Assembly: GCA_031546985.1 (NCBI GenBank)
Contig: JAVBJN010000102.1
Coordinates: forward strand, 1 to 23,243
Direction of reading: 5' to 3'
Origin: JAVBJN01 sp031546985
GTDB lineage: Bacteria; Bacteroidota; Bacteroidia; Chitinophagales; Chitinophagaceae
DNA: 23,243 nucleotides
In this document: positions 7,028 to 14,555 of the stretch, piece after piece
Layout of the letters: every line of letters begins with the position of its first letter
Numbering within the stretch: the first letter of the stretch is position 1
Notes under the pieces: model-generated
Told to the model about the DNA's origin: nothing
Seen by the model: only the letters and a program-made list of their open reading frames with translations
Database searches by the model: none
Made by a program: the position numbers and the translations under genes

Positions 7028-9361
7028 ATGAACAGGAGATTGACCACACTCATTGCTGTTCTGGCAATATCCTTATCGGTAAACGCCCAGCGCTTTACCA
7101 TAAGTGGTTATGTAAGCGATGCCGGATCTGGCGAAAAACTGATTGGCGCTACTATTCACCTCCAGTCATTATCTACCGGAACGGTTACCAATTCCTACGG
7201 TTTTTACTCCCTTACCCTTACCAATGGCCAGCCGTACGAGCTGGTGGTATCCTATATCGGTTACCAGAGCACCCGGGTTACCATTGCAGGATCGGGGCAG
7301 GAAGATCAGTTGTTTAATATTCGGCTGCAACCCAGCAAAGAGCTTAAAGAAGTACAGGTATCATCTAAAAAAGCAGAGGCCATTCACGAGCAAACGCAGA
7401 TGAGCGCTGTAGAAATTCCTATGGCACAGGTAAAATCGCTGCCTGCCCTGATGGGAGAGGCCGATGTAATGAAGGTGATTCAACTGCTGCCCGGTGTGCA
7501 GGCAGGTAGTGAGGGCAGCGGCAACCTGGTGGTGCGGGGTGGCACGCCCGACCAGAATTTGGTATTGCTGGATGGGGTGCCGGTGTACAATGCCTATCAC
7601 CTGTTTGGGTTGTTTTCGGTTTTTAATACCGATGCGTTAAACGGACTGGAAGTGATCAAAGGTGGTTTTCCGGCCCGGTATGGCGGCAGGTTATCATCGG
7701 TAATCGACATCCGTATGAAGGAGGGTAATAAGTCGGAGTTTCATGGCGAGGGGGGGATTGGGCTTATTGCCAGCAGGCTGCTGCTGGAGGGGCCTATTGT
7801 AAAAGACAAAGCTTCGTTCATGATCAGTGCGCGGCGCACCTATTACGATATTGTGGTGAGCCCTTTTTTGAAAGAGGCCGATCCTACCATGAACTTTGTA
7901 CTCAATTTTTATGACCTCAATGGTAAGCTCAATTACAAGATTTCGGAGAAAGACCATATTTACCTCAGCGCCTATATGGGCAACGATAAATTCGGGCTCA
8001 ACACCAGCGAAGACGGTACCACATTTAAAGCCGGGCTGCGATGGGGCAATATTACCGCGGTAGGCCGCTGGAACCACGTGTTTAACCCCAAGCTGTTTGG
8101 CAACCTTACCACGCACTATACCCGGTATAAACTAACGGTGTACTCAGAGGTAGATGCCAAGCAATCAGCGCAGGGCAATTTCCGGCTCGATTATTTTTCC
8201 AGTGTGCGCGATATGGCTTTTAAATACGATGTAGACTACATTCCGGCAGCCAATCATTACATTAAAATAGGAGCGGGGGTTACCTACCATACCTTCAAAC
8301 CAGGTGCCCAGCAATTTAAGATCAACACCAGCCTTACCACCGAAGACAAGGGCATTATGCTCAATAATTTTGTTGACGCCTGGGAGGGCGATGCCTATGC
8401 CGAAGATGATTTTAAGGTGAGCGACCGGCTTAAAACCAACCTGGGTGTGCACTACAGTTTCTTCAATGTAAAATCGCAAACCTACCACAGCATTCAGCCC
8501 AGGGCATCGGCCCGTTTTTTAATGGGCGAGGATTGGTCTATCAAAGCTTCTTATGCCTATATGACCCAGTATGTGCACCTGCTTAGCAACAGTGGTGTGG
8601 GCTTGCCTACCGACCTGTGGGTGCCCTCTACCGATAAGGTAAAACCGCAAACTGCGCACCAAATAGCATTAGGGCTGGCCCGTACCTATAAAGAAGTGGC
8701 AGAGATAAGCATAGAAGGGTATTACAAACCCATGCAAAACGTAATTGAGTATAAAAACGGCGCCAGTTTTAGCCTGGCGGGCAGCGATTGGGAGAGCCAG
8801 GTAATACAGGGCGATGGACTGGCATACGGCGCAGAGTTTTTTGTGCAGAAAAAAACCGGGAAGACTACCGGTATGCTGGGGTATACCTTATCGTGGAGCA
8901 CCCGTTATTTTGACGACCTCAATTATGGCAAGCCTTTTCCTTACAAATACGATAGGCGGCACGATCTTAAAATGGCGGTAACACATAAGCTCAGCGATCG
9001 CATTGAGATTTCGGGCGAGTGGATATTTGGCACCGGCAATGCCATAAGCGTGCCCACTGCCAAGTACTATGGCGGTTATGTAACGGCGGGCAGTGCCAAC
9101 CAGCCCTTTACAGGTATCGATTACCTGTATCCCAGCCGCAACAATTACCGTATGCGGGCTTACCACCGGTTAGACCTGGGCATCAAGTTCAGCAAACCTA
9201 CGCGCTGGGGCAGCCGCGATTGGGTGATTAGTGTGTACAATGTGTACAACCGCCGCAACCCGTTCTTTATTTACTCGCAGGAAAAAGACAACCGGACCAT
9301 TTACAAACAAGTGAGCCTGTTTGGCATTATTCCTTCCATTTCTTACCAGTTTAAATTCTGA
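7028..9361 (+). CDS. TonB-dependent outer-membrane receptor with carboxypeptidase-regulatory-like N-terminal domain
   Basis: Predicted 777-residue outer-membrane transporter that would import a ligand using TonB-ExbBD energy. I start at ATG 7028, which puts a signal peptide (MNRRLTTLIAVLAISLSVNA) at the very N-terminus; the frame extends 21 codons upstream without signal-like sequence. A CarboxypepD_reg-like beta-sandwich (about 22-105, with VSDAGSGEKLIGATI and NSYGFYSL) is followed by the plug (about 130-235, including VVRGGTPDQNLVLLDGVPVYN and GGFPARYGGRLSSVI) and a 22-strand-type barrel to the end, closing with SYQFKF, a good C-terminal beta signal. The DUF4249 lipoprotein starts 3 nt after the stop, so the two are almost certainly co-transcribed, analogous to SusC/SusD pairs. 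No degradative enzyme or sigma/anti-sigma gene is adjacent, so the substrate cannot be read from context. Confidence 0.93.
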   Translation: MNRRLTTLIAVLAISLSVNAQRFTISGYVSDAGSGEKLIGATIHLQSLSTGTVTNSYGFYSLTLTNGQPYELVVSYIGYQSTRVTIAGSGQEDQLFNIRLQPSKELKEVQVSSKKAEAIHEQTQMSAVEIPMAQVKSLPALMGEADVMKVIQLLPGVQAGSEGSGNLVVRGGTPDQNLVLLDGVPVYNAYHLFGLFSVFNTDALNGLEVIKGGFPARYGGRLSSVIDIRMKEGNKSEFHGEGGIGLIASRLLLEGPIVKDKASFMISARRTYYDIVVSPFLKEADPTMNFVLNFYDLNGKLNYKISEKDHIYLSAYMGNDKFGLNTSEDGTTFKAGLRWGNITAVGRWNHVFNPKLFGNLTTHYTRYKLTVYSEVDAKQSAQGNFRLDYFSSVRDMAFKYDVDYIPAANHYIKIGAGVTYHTFKPGAQQFKINTSLTTEDKGIMLNNFVDAWEGDAYAEDDFKVSDRLKTNLGVHYSFFNVKSQTYHSIQPRASARFLMGEDWSIKASYAYMTQYVHLLSNSGVGLPTDLWVPSTDKVKPQTAHQIALGLARTYKEVAEISIEGYYKPMQNVIEYKNGASFSLAGSDWESQVIQGDGLAYGAEFFVQKKTGKTTGMLGYTLSWSTRYFDDLNYGKPFPYKYDRRHDLKMAVTHKLSDRIEISGEWIFGTGNAISVPTAKYYGGYVTAGSANQPFTGIDYLYPSRNNYRMRAYHRLDLGIKFSKPTRWGSRDWVISVYNVYNRRNPFFIYSQEKDNRTIYKQVSLFGIIPSISYQFKF

Positions 9362-9364
9362 TCT

Positions 9365-10393
9365 ATGAGCAGCAGGATTGCAATATATGTGTTGGGTTTG
9401 GCGCTGCTGCTGGGCAGTTGCCGCAAAGACATGATAGTGCCGGTAAATGTGAGCGACAGTCGTGCCTTGCCGGTGATGAACGGGTATATGGCCAATGTCC
9501 GGGGCGCTAACGATACAATGGTAGAAATTCAGGTGTCGCGCTCGGCAGGGGTATCGCAAAACGAATCGCCTTTCCTGATCAACGATGCGTATGTGCAACT
9601 CACCAATGAAAATGGTTTTGGGCAACAGTTGATCTTTGACCCGGTAAGGGGTTCATACACGTTTAACCATGGCATTGCCACGCCGCAGCGCATTACGTAC
9701 ACAACACATGTAAAATTGAATACAGGCGAAGAAATTGACGCCTCTGACGTAATGCCGGGAGAAGTGGCTTTTACCGAGCTCAAATTTACAGGGGTGTACA
9801 AGGAGTTTCAATATAATTTTCAGCAGACATCGGGGGGCATTACCACCATAGGGTGTGTAGAGGTAAAGGTATCGTTCAGCGATCCGTCGCAGGAGCGTAA
9901 TTACTACCATTTGTATCTCTCTACCAGTTTGGGCGCGGTGAAGAACGCGTTTAAGTATGGGCCGTATGGCGATGGCGATCCGTTTAGCTGGGCTTTTGAG
10001 ATTCCTTATTTTACCAACGAGCCTGCCGTGCTTAAAGAACAGCCTGGCGGATTTGATATTTTAGGTAGTGAAAACAGCGCCAATAATATTTCGCCCCGCA
10101 ACATTATGCTTACCGACGAAACTTTTAACGGGCAGCCCAAAAGCCTGTTGTTGTATGTGCCGGTGTACCTGCTTACCGCAGCCGACAGCAATGGCGGCAT
10201 CAGGCCGCTTACCTTGTATGGCTCACTGCACAATATCTCCAAAGGCTCTTACGACTATTACAAAACCTACCAGATATACCGGCACAACCGCGATAATCCT
10301 TTTGCAGAACCTACCATCGTGTATTCCAATGTGCGCAATGGGTTGGGCTTTGTGGGCTGCAGGAGTATTACCATCGATTCGGTGAAGCATTAA
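9365..10393 (+). CDS. DUF4249 family outer-membrane lipoprotein
   Basis: This 342-residue protein begins with a lipoprotein signal peptide; the lipobox LGSC places the lipidated cysteine at C19. The rest is predicted mostly beta and matches what I recognise as the DUF4249 family, which in Bacteroidota is regularly encoded beside a TonB-dependent receptor of the type seen just upstream. Clues include the N-terminal motif with VMNGYMANVRG, a mid-protein FSDPSQERNYYHLYL strand and an NPFAEPTIVYSNVRNGLGFVG C-terminal segment. It starts 3 nt after the receptor stop, without room for its own promoter. By analogy with SusD it may cap the receptor and bind ligand at the cell surface, but the function of DUF4249 is not established. 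Confidence 0.88.
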   Translation: MSSRIAIYVLGLALLLGSCRKDMIVPVNVSDSRALPVMNGYMANVRGANDTMVEIQVSRSAGVSQNESPFLINDAYVQLTNENGFGQQLIFDPVRGSYTFNHGIATPQRITYTTHVKLNTGEEIDASDVMPGEVAFTELKFTGVYKEFQYNFQQTSGGITTIGCVEVKVSFSDPSQERNYYHLYLSTSLGAVKNAFKYGPYGDGDPFSWAFEIPYFTNEPAVLKEQPGGFDILGSENSANNISPRNIMLTDETFNGQPKSLLLYVPVYLLTAADSNGGIRPLTLYGSLHNISKGSYDYYKTYQIYRHNRDNPFAEPTIVYSNVRNGLGFVGCRSITIDSVKH

Positions 10394-10396
10394 AAA

Positions 10397-10428
10397 CCAA
10401 AGGCTCCGTCTTGCAACGGAGCCTTTGG
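10397..10428 (+). terminator. Hairpin terminator of the receptor/DUF4249 operon
   Basis: CCAAAGGCTCCGT (10397-10409) and ACGGAGCCTTTGG (10416-10428) form a perfect 13-bp stem with a 6-nt loop, starting 4 nt after the stop codon. No U-tract follows on the plus strand; on the minus strand it would be followed by TTTTTAA. Confidence 0.75.
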
Positions 10429-10451
10429 CCTAACTAACGGCTATGGAAAAA

Positions 10452-10473
10452 AGTTATTCCCGACAGAATAACT
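10452..10473. repeat. Short inverted repeat in the tlpA-like upstream region
   Basis: AGTTATTC (10452-10459) and GAATAACT (10466-10473) form a perfect 8-bp dyad with a 6-nt spacer. It lies about 135 nt upstream of the next gene, compatible with a regulator site or a small hairpin. No regulator is known. Confidence 0.35.
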
Positions 10474-10577
10474 AGCATTGGTTGATGCTTAAAATAATGG
10501 GGCAACAATTATGCCATTTTTAAGAAAGTAAAACAAGGAGGGTGTATTGTTTAACAACCCTTTTGGCTTTTTCCTAG

Positions 10578-10585
10578 TATATTTG
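10578..10585 (+). promoter_or_regulatory. Likely -7 element of the DUF4369-TlpA lipoprotein gene
   Basis: TATATTTG is an exact TAnnTTTG match ending 23 nt before the ATG at 10609. No well-spaced TTTG box is present upstream (the nearest, at 10562-10565, is only 12 nt away), so the -33 element is unclear. Confidence 0.45.
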
Positions 10586-10608
10586 ACCTCACTTATAATT
10601 ACCTACGC

Positions 10609-11721
10609 ATGAAAAGATTGCTTACCGGCATAATGGCAATTTCGGCCCTGGTTTATTTTTCTGCCTGTAACAATGGTGGAAAAACGGGCAACAACTTCAC
10701 CCTGAGCGGTACTGTAACCGGCATGGATGAAGGTAAATTGTACCTGGTGCACCAGGACTCATCCCAACAGAATATTTTTGATACCCTTCAGGTAAAAGGT
10801 GGCAAGTTTACCTTTACCAGCAATATCAACGAGCCTACGCCTTATTATATGATCAGCGATCCGCAGGCACCAGGCACACCGCTGGTTTTCTTTGCCGAAA
10901 AAGGTAAAGTAGATATTGAAGCCAATGTAGCAGACCTGCAACACGCTAAAGTAACCGGTGCCAAAAACCAGGAGATGTACAACGAGTACCGCAGCTCGGT
11001 AGCTCCGCTGGCTGCCAAGGCCGATTCTATCATGAAACTGAGCATGAATGTGACCGACCAGAGCCAGACTGTGCAGCTGCAGGAAGCCTATATGCGCCTC
11101 GATGAAGAAGAGAGCCGCCTGATTCGCGATTTTGTAAAGCAACACCCCGAAGCGCATGTGAGTGCCTTCCTTATTGCTTCTAAATTCCTGGCGCAACCGC
11201 AAGCCGAAGAAATTGAGCCTTTGTACAATAGCCTTACGCCCGAAGTAAAAAACAGTACCTGGGGCAAACAAATTGCTGCCATCTTCAATAAAGTAAAAGC
11301 GACCAGCATTGGTGCTGTAGCGCCGGACTTTACCCTGGAAGATGTAACCGGCAAACCCGTATCGCTGTCTTCATTGCGTGGCCAGTATGTGCTGGTAGAT
11401 TTCTGGGCCAGCTGGTGCGGTCCCTGCCGTGCAGAAAACCCTAATGTAGTAAAAGCATACAACCAGTTTAAAGGCAAAAACTTTACTGTACTGGGCGTAT
11501 CGCTCGATAAAGAAAAAGACAAATGGCTGGCTGCTATCGAAAAAGACAAACTGACCTGGCCACATGTAAGCGACCTCAAAGGTTGGGAAAGCTCTGCTGC
11601 TGCCATGTATGGTGTCCAGTCCATTCCGGCCAACTTCCTGCTCGATAAAGAAGGTAAAATCGTAGCCCGCAACCTGCGTGGCGAAGACCTGGAAAAGAAA
11701 CTGGCAGAACTAATGCCGTAA
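10609..11721 (+). CDS. DUF4369/TlpA-type thioredoxin-fold lipoprotein
   Basis: This 370-residue envelope protein carries a lipoprotein signal peptide (YFSACNN, lipidated C20). A DUF4369-like beta domain (about 28-125) precedes a helical spacer (about 130-225) and a TlpA/AhpC-TSA-like thioredoxin domain (about 238-370). The redox motif is WCGPC, with C270 and C273, the classical thioredoxin/TlpA sequence; the cis-proline region reads IPANFLLD. Such proteins reduce or exchange disulfides of periplasmic proteins, often during cytochrome c maturation. No cytochrome or Ccs gene is nearby. It appears monocistronic, between the -7 box at 10578 and the terminator at 11748. It differs from the two paralogs at 16548 and 18223, which have CGHC and no lipobox. 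Confidence 0.92.
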   Translation: MKRLLTGIMAISALVYFSACNNGGKTGNNFTLSGTVTGMDEGKLYLVHQDSSQQNIFDTLQVKGGKFTFTSNINEPTPYYMISDPQAPGTPLVFFAEKGKVDIEANVADLQHAKVTGAKNQEMYNEYRSSVAPLAAKADSIMKLSMNVTDQSQTVQLQEAYMRLDEEESRLIRDFVKQHPEAHVSAFLIASKFLAQPQAEEIEPLYNSLTPEVKNSTWGKQIAAIFNKVKATSIGAVAPDFTLEDVTGKPVSLSSLRGQYVLVDFWASWCGPCRAENPNVVKAYNQFKGKNFTVLGVSLDKEKDKWLAAIEKDKLTWPHVSDLKGWESSAAAMYGVQSIPANFLLDKEGKIVARNLRGEDLEKKLAELMP

Positions 11722-11747
11722 CCCGTTTCCGGAAATATATTGGAAAG

Positions 11748-11775
11748 AGCCATCCCGTTTGGGGTGGCTTTTTTT
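11748..11775 (+). terminator. Intrinsic terminator of the DUF4369-TlpA lipoprotein gene
   Basis: AGCCATCCC (11748-11756) and GGGGTGGCT (11761-11769) pair over 9 bp with one G-U and a GTTT loop, followed by a run of T to 11775. It begins 26 nt after the stop. Confidence 0.9.
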
Positions 11776-11817
11776 GTGGACATCGACGAGAGGTGTTAAA
11801 ATATGGCAAACGTAAGC

Positions 11818-11855
11818 TGTCATCCTGCACCCGCGCCGTAGGAGCGGGATCTCAT
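11818..11855. repeat. Dispersed palindromic intergenic element, copy D
   Basis: TGTCATCCTGCACC at the left and GGAGCGGGATCTCAT at the right match copies A and B at the window start, over 11 kb away. ATCCTGC (11822-11828) pairs with GCGGGAT (11844-11850) with one wobble. Confidence 0.65.
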
Positions 11856-11951
11856 TTGGGAATAAACCCTTTTAATGATTTGAGGTAATGTGTTAAGGAT
11901 AGAAGAGGTATTGGTCTTTTAATAATATAAGAAGTCCTACTTTAAGTAATA

Positions 11952-11980
11952 TTTGTACATATTCTGTATTGTTATGTTTG
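11952..11980 (+). promoter_or_regulatory. Promoter of the AT-rich lipoprotein/membrane protein pair
   Basis: TTTG (11952-11955), 17 nt, TATGTTTG (11973-11980): an exact Bacteroidota -33/-7 pair. Transcription would begin near 11986, giving a leader of about 87 nt before the ATG at 12073. Confidence 0.55.
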
Positions 11981-12072
11981 GCAATATTGAATTTTAAGTT
12001 AAAATTGCATGCAAATGAATTTATTTATTCGTTTTCATTTGAATAAGTTTAAGTGACTAAACCAAATTAAAC

Positions 12073-12861
12073 ATGAAAAAAATTGCATTATTGGTATGCG
12101 CGGCTATTTCGTTAGCTAGTTGTTCGAAAGAAAGTAGAACCAGGAATCAGGTTCAGAACGCTGGAGTTGTTACCGCACATTCGGAATCAGGATGTCGGTT
12201 ATTGACAGACCAACAAATTGAAGAAATAGGTGTAAGACATAACGAAGCGTTGCACCAGGCATTTCTTAACTTCGATTTCGACGCAATAAATGTTAAGAAT
12301 GAGTTGTATGATAGGTTTAAGACGCAAAGCCTTCCAGCAGAAATCTCTTCCTCCGCGAAAGAAGAGATTTTGAATAATCCTCCTATGCTCGAAAAACAGT
12401 TAGCATTATATGGCGCATCGAAACTTGTGTCAATTTATATTCATGAGGGTGAAAATGCAATTGGCCAAAGTTCCAATCTCATAGAATTGCAAAAGAAGTT
12501 AAATCTTTTGGAATCAAAAGCGCGCCAGGAGTTGCAGTGCGGAGCGTTAGAAATAGTGTTGGTGAACTATAGCGTTCTTAGAAACTCTGCTTATTTTTGG
12601 TTGCCGGTAGAAGAAGGAGGTTCTGGTGAAGGAGCCGCAATTCTCTCAAAAATTGAGCGCAGGCTGGGGTTGGATAAAACCACACTTTCCAAAGCTCAGG
12701 TCACTAAGGTACTAGCCGGAGATGGAGCTGCTGCTGCGGGGGTGTTCACTTCATATGGCCTTCTTGCAGGTCTTACAGGTCCTATGGGAGGAACTGCACT
12801 GCTGGCATCTGTGGCTTTTGGGGCTGCTTGGGGATCAGGTTGTACTGCATTAGGTATATAG
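12073..12861 (+). CDS. Uncharacterised lipoprotein with glycine-zipper-like hydrophobic C-terminus
   Basis: I do not recognise this 262-residue protein as a named family. It has a clear lipoprotein signal peptide (SLASC, lipidated C17). The body (about 40-205) is largely helical and charged, with an RHNEALHQAF segment at 55-64. The final 45 or so residues (about 216-262) carry almost no charge and are rich in Gly and Ala, with glycines spaced as in a glycine zipper (GLLAGLTGPMGG at 229-240, then AFGAAWGSG). Three further cysteines (41, 156, 257) could form disulfides. The layout, soluble lipoprotein domain plus membrane-active-looking tail, recalls bacteriocin-like or pore-forming tails, and from memory also a broad set of unnamed Bacteroidota lipoproteins with an HN-L motif. 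The gene is more AT-rich than its neighbours, and a small membrane protein gene follows at once. Function unknown. Confidence 0.85.
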   Translation: MKKIALLVCAAISLASCSKESRTRNQVQNAGVVTAHSESGCRLLTDQQIEEIGVRHNEALHQAFLNFDFDAINVKNELYDRFKTQSLPAEISSSAKEEILNNPPMLEKQLALYGASKLVSIYIHEGENAIGQSSNLIELQKKLNLLESKARQELQCGALEIVLVNYSVLRNSAYFWLPVEEGGSGEGAAILSKIERRLGLDKTTLSKAQVTKVLAGDGAAAAGVFTSYGLLAGLTGPMGGTALLASVAFGAAWGSGCTALGI

Positions 12862-12864
12862 TAT

Positions 12865-13089
12865 ATGAGATCGGATATGAGAAAAAAAATAATTCAGCTT
12901 GTTGTCTTCTACCCCATACTGGCCTTTTCTTTTTTGGGGTTATGGGTCTTTATGGGTAAAGATAATACCATCCTGGACCAGGTAGTATTATGCAGGTACC
13001 TTAAATACTCCTTTCTGGCAGCTATAGGTCCAGTATTTGCGCCATTAGTAGTAATACTTATTAAGAGGAGAAGAGAAAAAAAATTATAA
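12865..13089 (+). CDS. Small two-helix inner-membrane protein
   Basis: A 74-residue protein with two predicted membrane helices (about 9-30 and 46-67) and a strongly basic C-terminus (KRRREKKL), which suggests both ends face the cytoplasm. It starts 3 nt after the preceding lipoprotein stop. A second ATG at 12877 gives a 70-residue version beginning MRKKIIQLVV, equally plausible; neither has a strong ribosome binding site. No family recognised. Position and size fit an accessory or immunity-type protein for the upstream lipoprotein, but that rests on context alone. Confidence 0.7.
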   Translation: MRSDMRKKIIQLVVFYPILAFSFLGLWVFMGKDNTILDQVVLCRYLKYSFLAAIGPVFAPLVVILIKRRREKKL

Positions 13090-13114
13090 CCAAAATCAAA
13101 GGCAGGTTAACATA

Positions 13115-13157
13115 AATAGCAAAGGGTCATCCAGTTTTCGGATGACCCTTTGCTATT
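13115..13157. terminator. Bidirectional terminator between convergent genes
   Basis: A perfect 18-bp stem (13115-13132 with 13140-13157) and a 7-nt AGTTTTC loop lie between the plus-strand gene ending at 13089 and the minus-strand gene ending at 13169. There is no long U-tract on either side, only TT at the end of each arm, but position and stability make termination in both directions likely. Confidence 0.8.
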
Positions 13158-13168
13158 AAAAAAAGTGT

Positions 13169-14308
13169 TTACGCCATACGCTCCAACGCCCTTAACCAGC
13201 GGTCGGGAATATCGTTATTGCTTGCAATCACATAATCTTCGTAGGTGCAGGGGGCAAATTCGGTTTCGGTCAGTTGCATCCACCAGCGGCCGGTACGCTT
13301 GCTTTTCATAAACAGCACATTATCGCCATTCATGTGCACATAAAACTCCAGGAACTCCTCCCGGTCGGCCAGGTTGGCTTCTTTGCTGCGGGCATATAAG
13401 CCATCAATATAGTACCAGATCATTTGCGAAACCAGCTGCGCGGTTTTGCCATGTTCATCGTAGTCGGAATCGTAACCGTAAATACCCAGCGAGTTCAATT
13501 TATCACTCATGCCCGCAAAGCGGGTAAGGGTGCATATCTCTTCGCCGGTAAAGCCATTGGGCGACCCCTGGCGGTTTACCGGAGCATAGGCGTAGCTCAC
13601 CGCGTTGAGGTCAATGCTCAGCATATGGCTGTTGCGCAAAGCAGGCTCTACCACATGCAGATCGTTGCGCACCACGCCCAGGCGGTAACAGTCAAACCGC
13701 AGTTTGTCCAGCGTTTGCAGCAGCTCGGGGTTTACGTAATAACTCTGAAAACCAATATGGTTAAAATGTTTGAGGTAGTTGGGCTGGCCGGTGAGCATAG
13801 GCATCAGGTAGTTGCGGTGGTTTATTTCCTCGCCTTCTTCCAGGTCTATGAGCATATCAATTACCGAAGCTTCGATCAGGTAATTGTTTACCTTATACGC
13901 TTCGTATTGGGTATAGGTCCAGTCGTGCGAGCCACCAATGATTACCACATTTTTATTGGCTTTGTAAAGCTCCTGCAGTACAGCGCGCATAGCAGCCCGG
14001 GTATCGCCAATATTGCGGCCGGTTTTGATATTGCCCAGGTCGGCAATGGTAATGCCATCGTGCCAGTAGTGCATACTGTATAAGGTTTGGCGCACCACAT
14101 CCGGCCCATTGGACGTTTCTTTTTCCTCGTCTTCGCCACGAATATCTTTTACCCCCAGTATAACGATATCGGCCCGGCGAATGGATTCTTCGCTCAGATT
14201 GGTGGTAACATGCGCCCCCAGCTGTGTAGGCGCGTAGTGCGCCATCTCCAGCATTTCGTCGCTAAAGTATGGATCTATATAAAGATTGATTTCATTGAAG
14301 TCTGGCAT
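13169..14308 (-). CDS. Arginase-fold protein, formimidoylglutamase-like, with incomplete metal site
   Basis: A 379-residue member of the ureohydrolase (arginase/agmatinase/formimidoylglutamase) superfamily. The three signature regions are recognisable but changed: GGDHS is GGSHD (125-129, keeping H128); DAHxD is DMLID (151-155, keeping D151 and D155 but with Leu for His); and SxDxDxxDP is SIDLNAVSY (231-239, keeping D233 but with Asn for the second Asp). By comparison with rat arginase, the ligands of metal A are all present, while the two specific to metal B (H126 and D234) are replaced. Related Bacteroidota proteins are often annotated formimidoylglutamase, the HutG step giving glutamate and formamide, but no other histidine-degradation gene is nearby. 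The C-terminal 60 residues contain RWWMQL, typical of this subgroup as I recall it. Monocistronic; a possible -7 box lies at 14329-14336. Confidence 0.85.
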   Translation of the reverse strand: MPDFNEINLYIDPYFSDEMLEMAHYAPTQLGAHVTTNLSEESIRRADIVILGVKDIRGEDEEKETSNGPDVVRQTLYSMHYWHDGITIADLGNIKTGRNIGDTRAAMRAVLQELYKANKNVVIIGGSHDWTYTQYEAYKVNNYLIEASVIDMLIDLEEGEEINHRNYLMPMLTGQPNYLKHFNHIGFQSYYVNPELLQTLDKLRFDCYRLGVVRNDLHVVEPALRNSHMLSIDLNAVSYAYAPVNRQGSPNGFTGEEICTLTRFAGMSDKLNSLGIYGYDSDYDEHGKTAQLVSQMIWYYIDGLYARSKEANLADREEFLEFYVHMNGDNVLFMKSKRTGRWWMQLTETEFAPCTYEDYVIASNNDIPDRWLRALERMA

Positions 14309-14328
14309 GGAAATAGGTTTGTACCCGG

Positions 14329-14336
14329 CAAAAATA
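14329..14336 (-). promoter_or_regulatory. Possible -7 element of the arginase-fold gene
   Basis: CAAAAATA on the plus strand reads TATTTTTG on the minus strand, an exact TAnnTTTG match 20 nt before the ATG at 14308. No well-spaced TTTG was found upstream. Confidence 0.35.
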
Positions 14337-14498
14337 AGTTTAGATTCTGCAATAAAGAACGCCTGTTGCAGATATTCGGGAATTGTTTTGGCCTCAACGG
14401 TTCCGGTAAATATATTAAATAGTGTTTATGCTTGTTTATAAAGGTATAAGCATAGGTACCTGCGAAGCAACAGCAATAGTTAATGCGGCGGGAGTACC

Positions 14499-14540
14499 AA
14501 CGAAAACGGCCCCCGCAATACTGCGGGGGCCGTTTTCGTT
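14499..14540 (-). terminator. Terminator of the thioredoxin/parvulin operon
   Basis: A perfect 19-bp stem (14499-14517 with 14522-14540) with a 4-nt ATAC loop starts 15 nt past the stop codon at 14556. Its core GGCCCCCGCA resembles the GH3 terminator at 1501-1530. The minus-strand sequence beyond the stem has no U-tract. Confidence 0.85.
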
Positions 14541-14555
14541 GCATTTTTAATGCGC

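Larger units (their letters stand above)
11722..12072. other. Intergenic region with terminator, palindromic element and promoter
   Basis: This 351-nt gap holds, in order, the terminator at 11748-11775, a dispersed palindromic element at 11818-11855, and an AT-rich stretch containing a good promoter (11952-11980). Base composition falls visibly after about 11860 and stays AT-rich through the next two genes. No gene is seen in it. Confidence 0.65.

Noticed and set aside
13169..14308. Firm annotation as hutG / arginase
   Set aside because: Two metal ligands are missing and there are no pathway neighbours, so only the fold-level name is justified.
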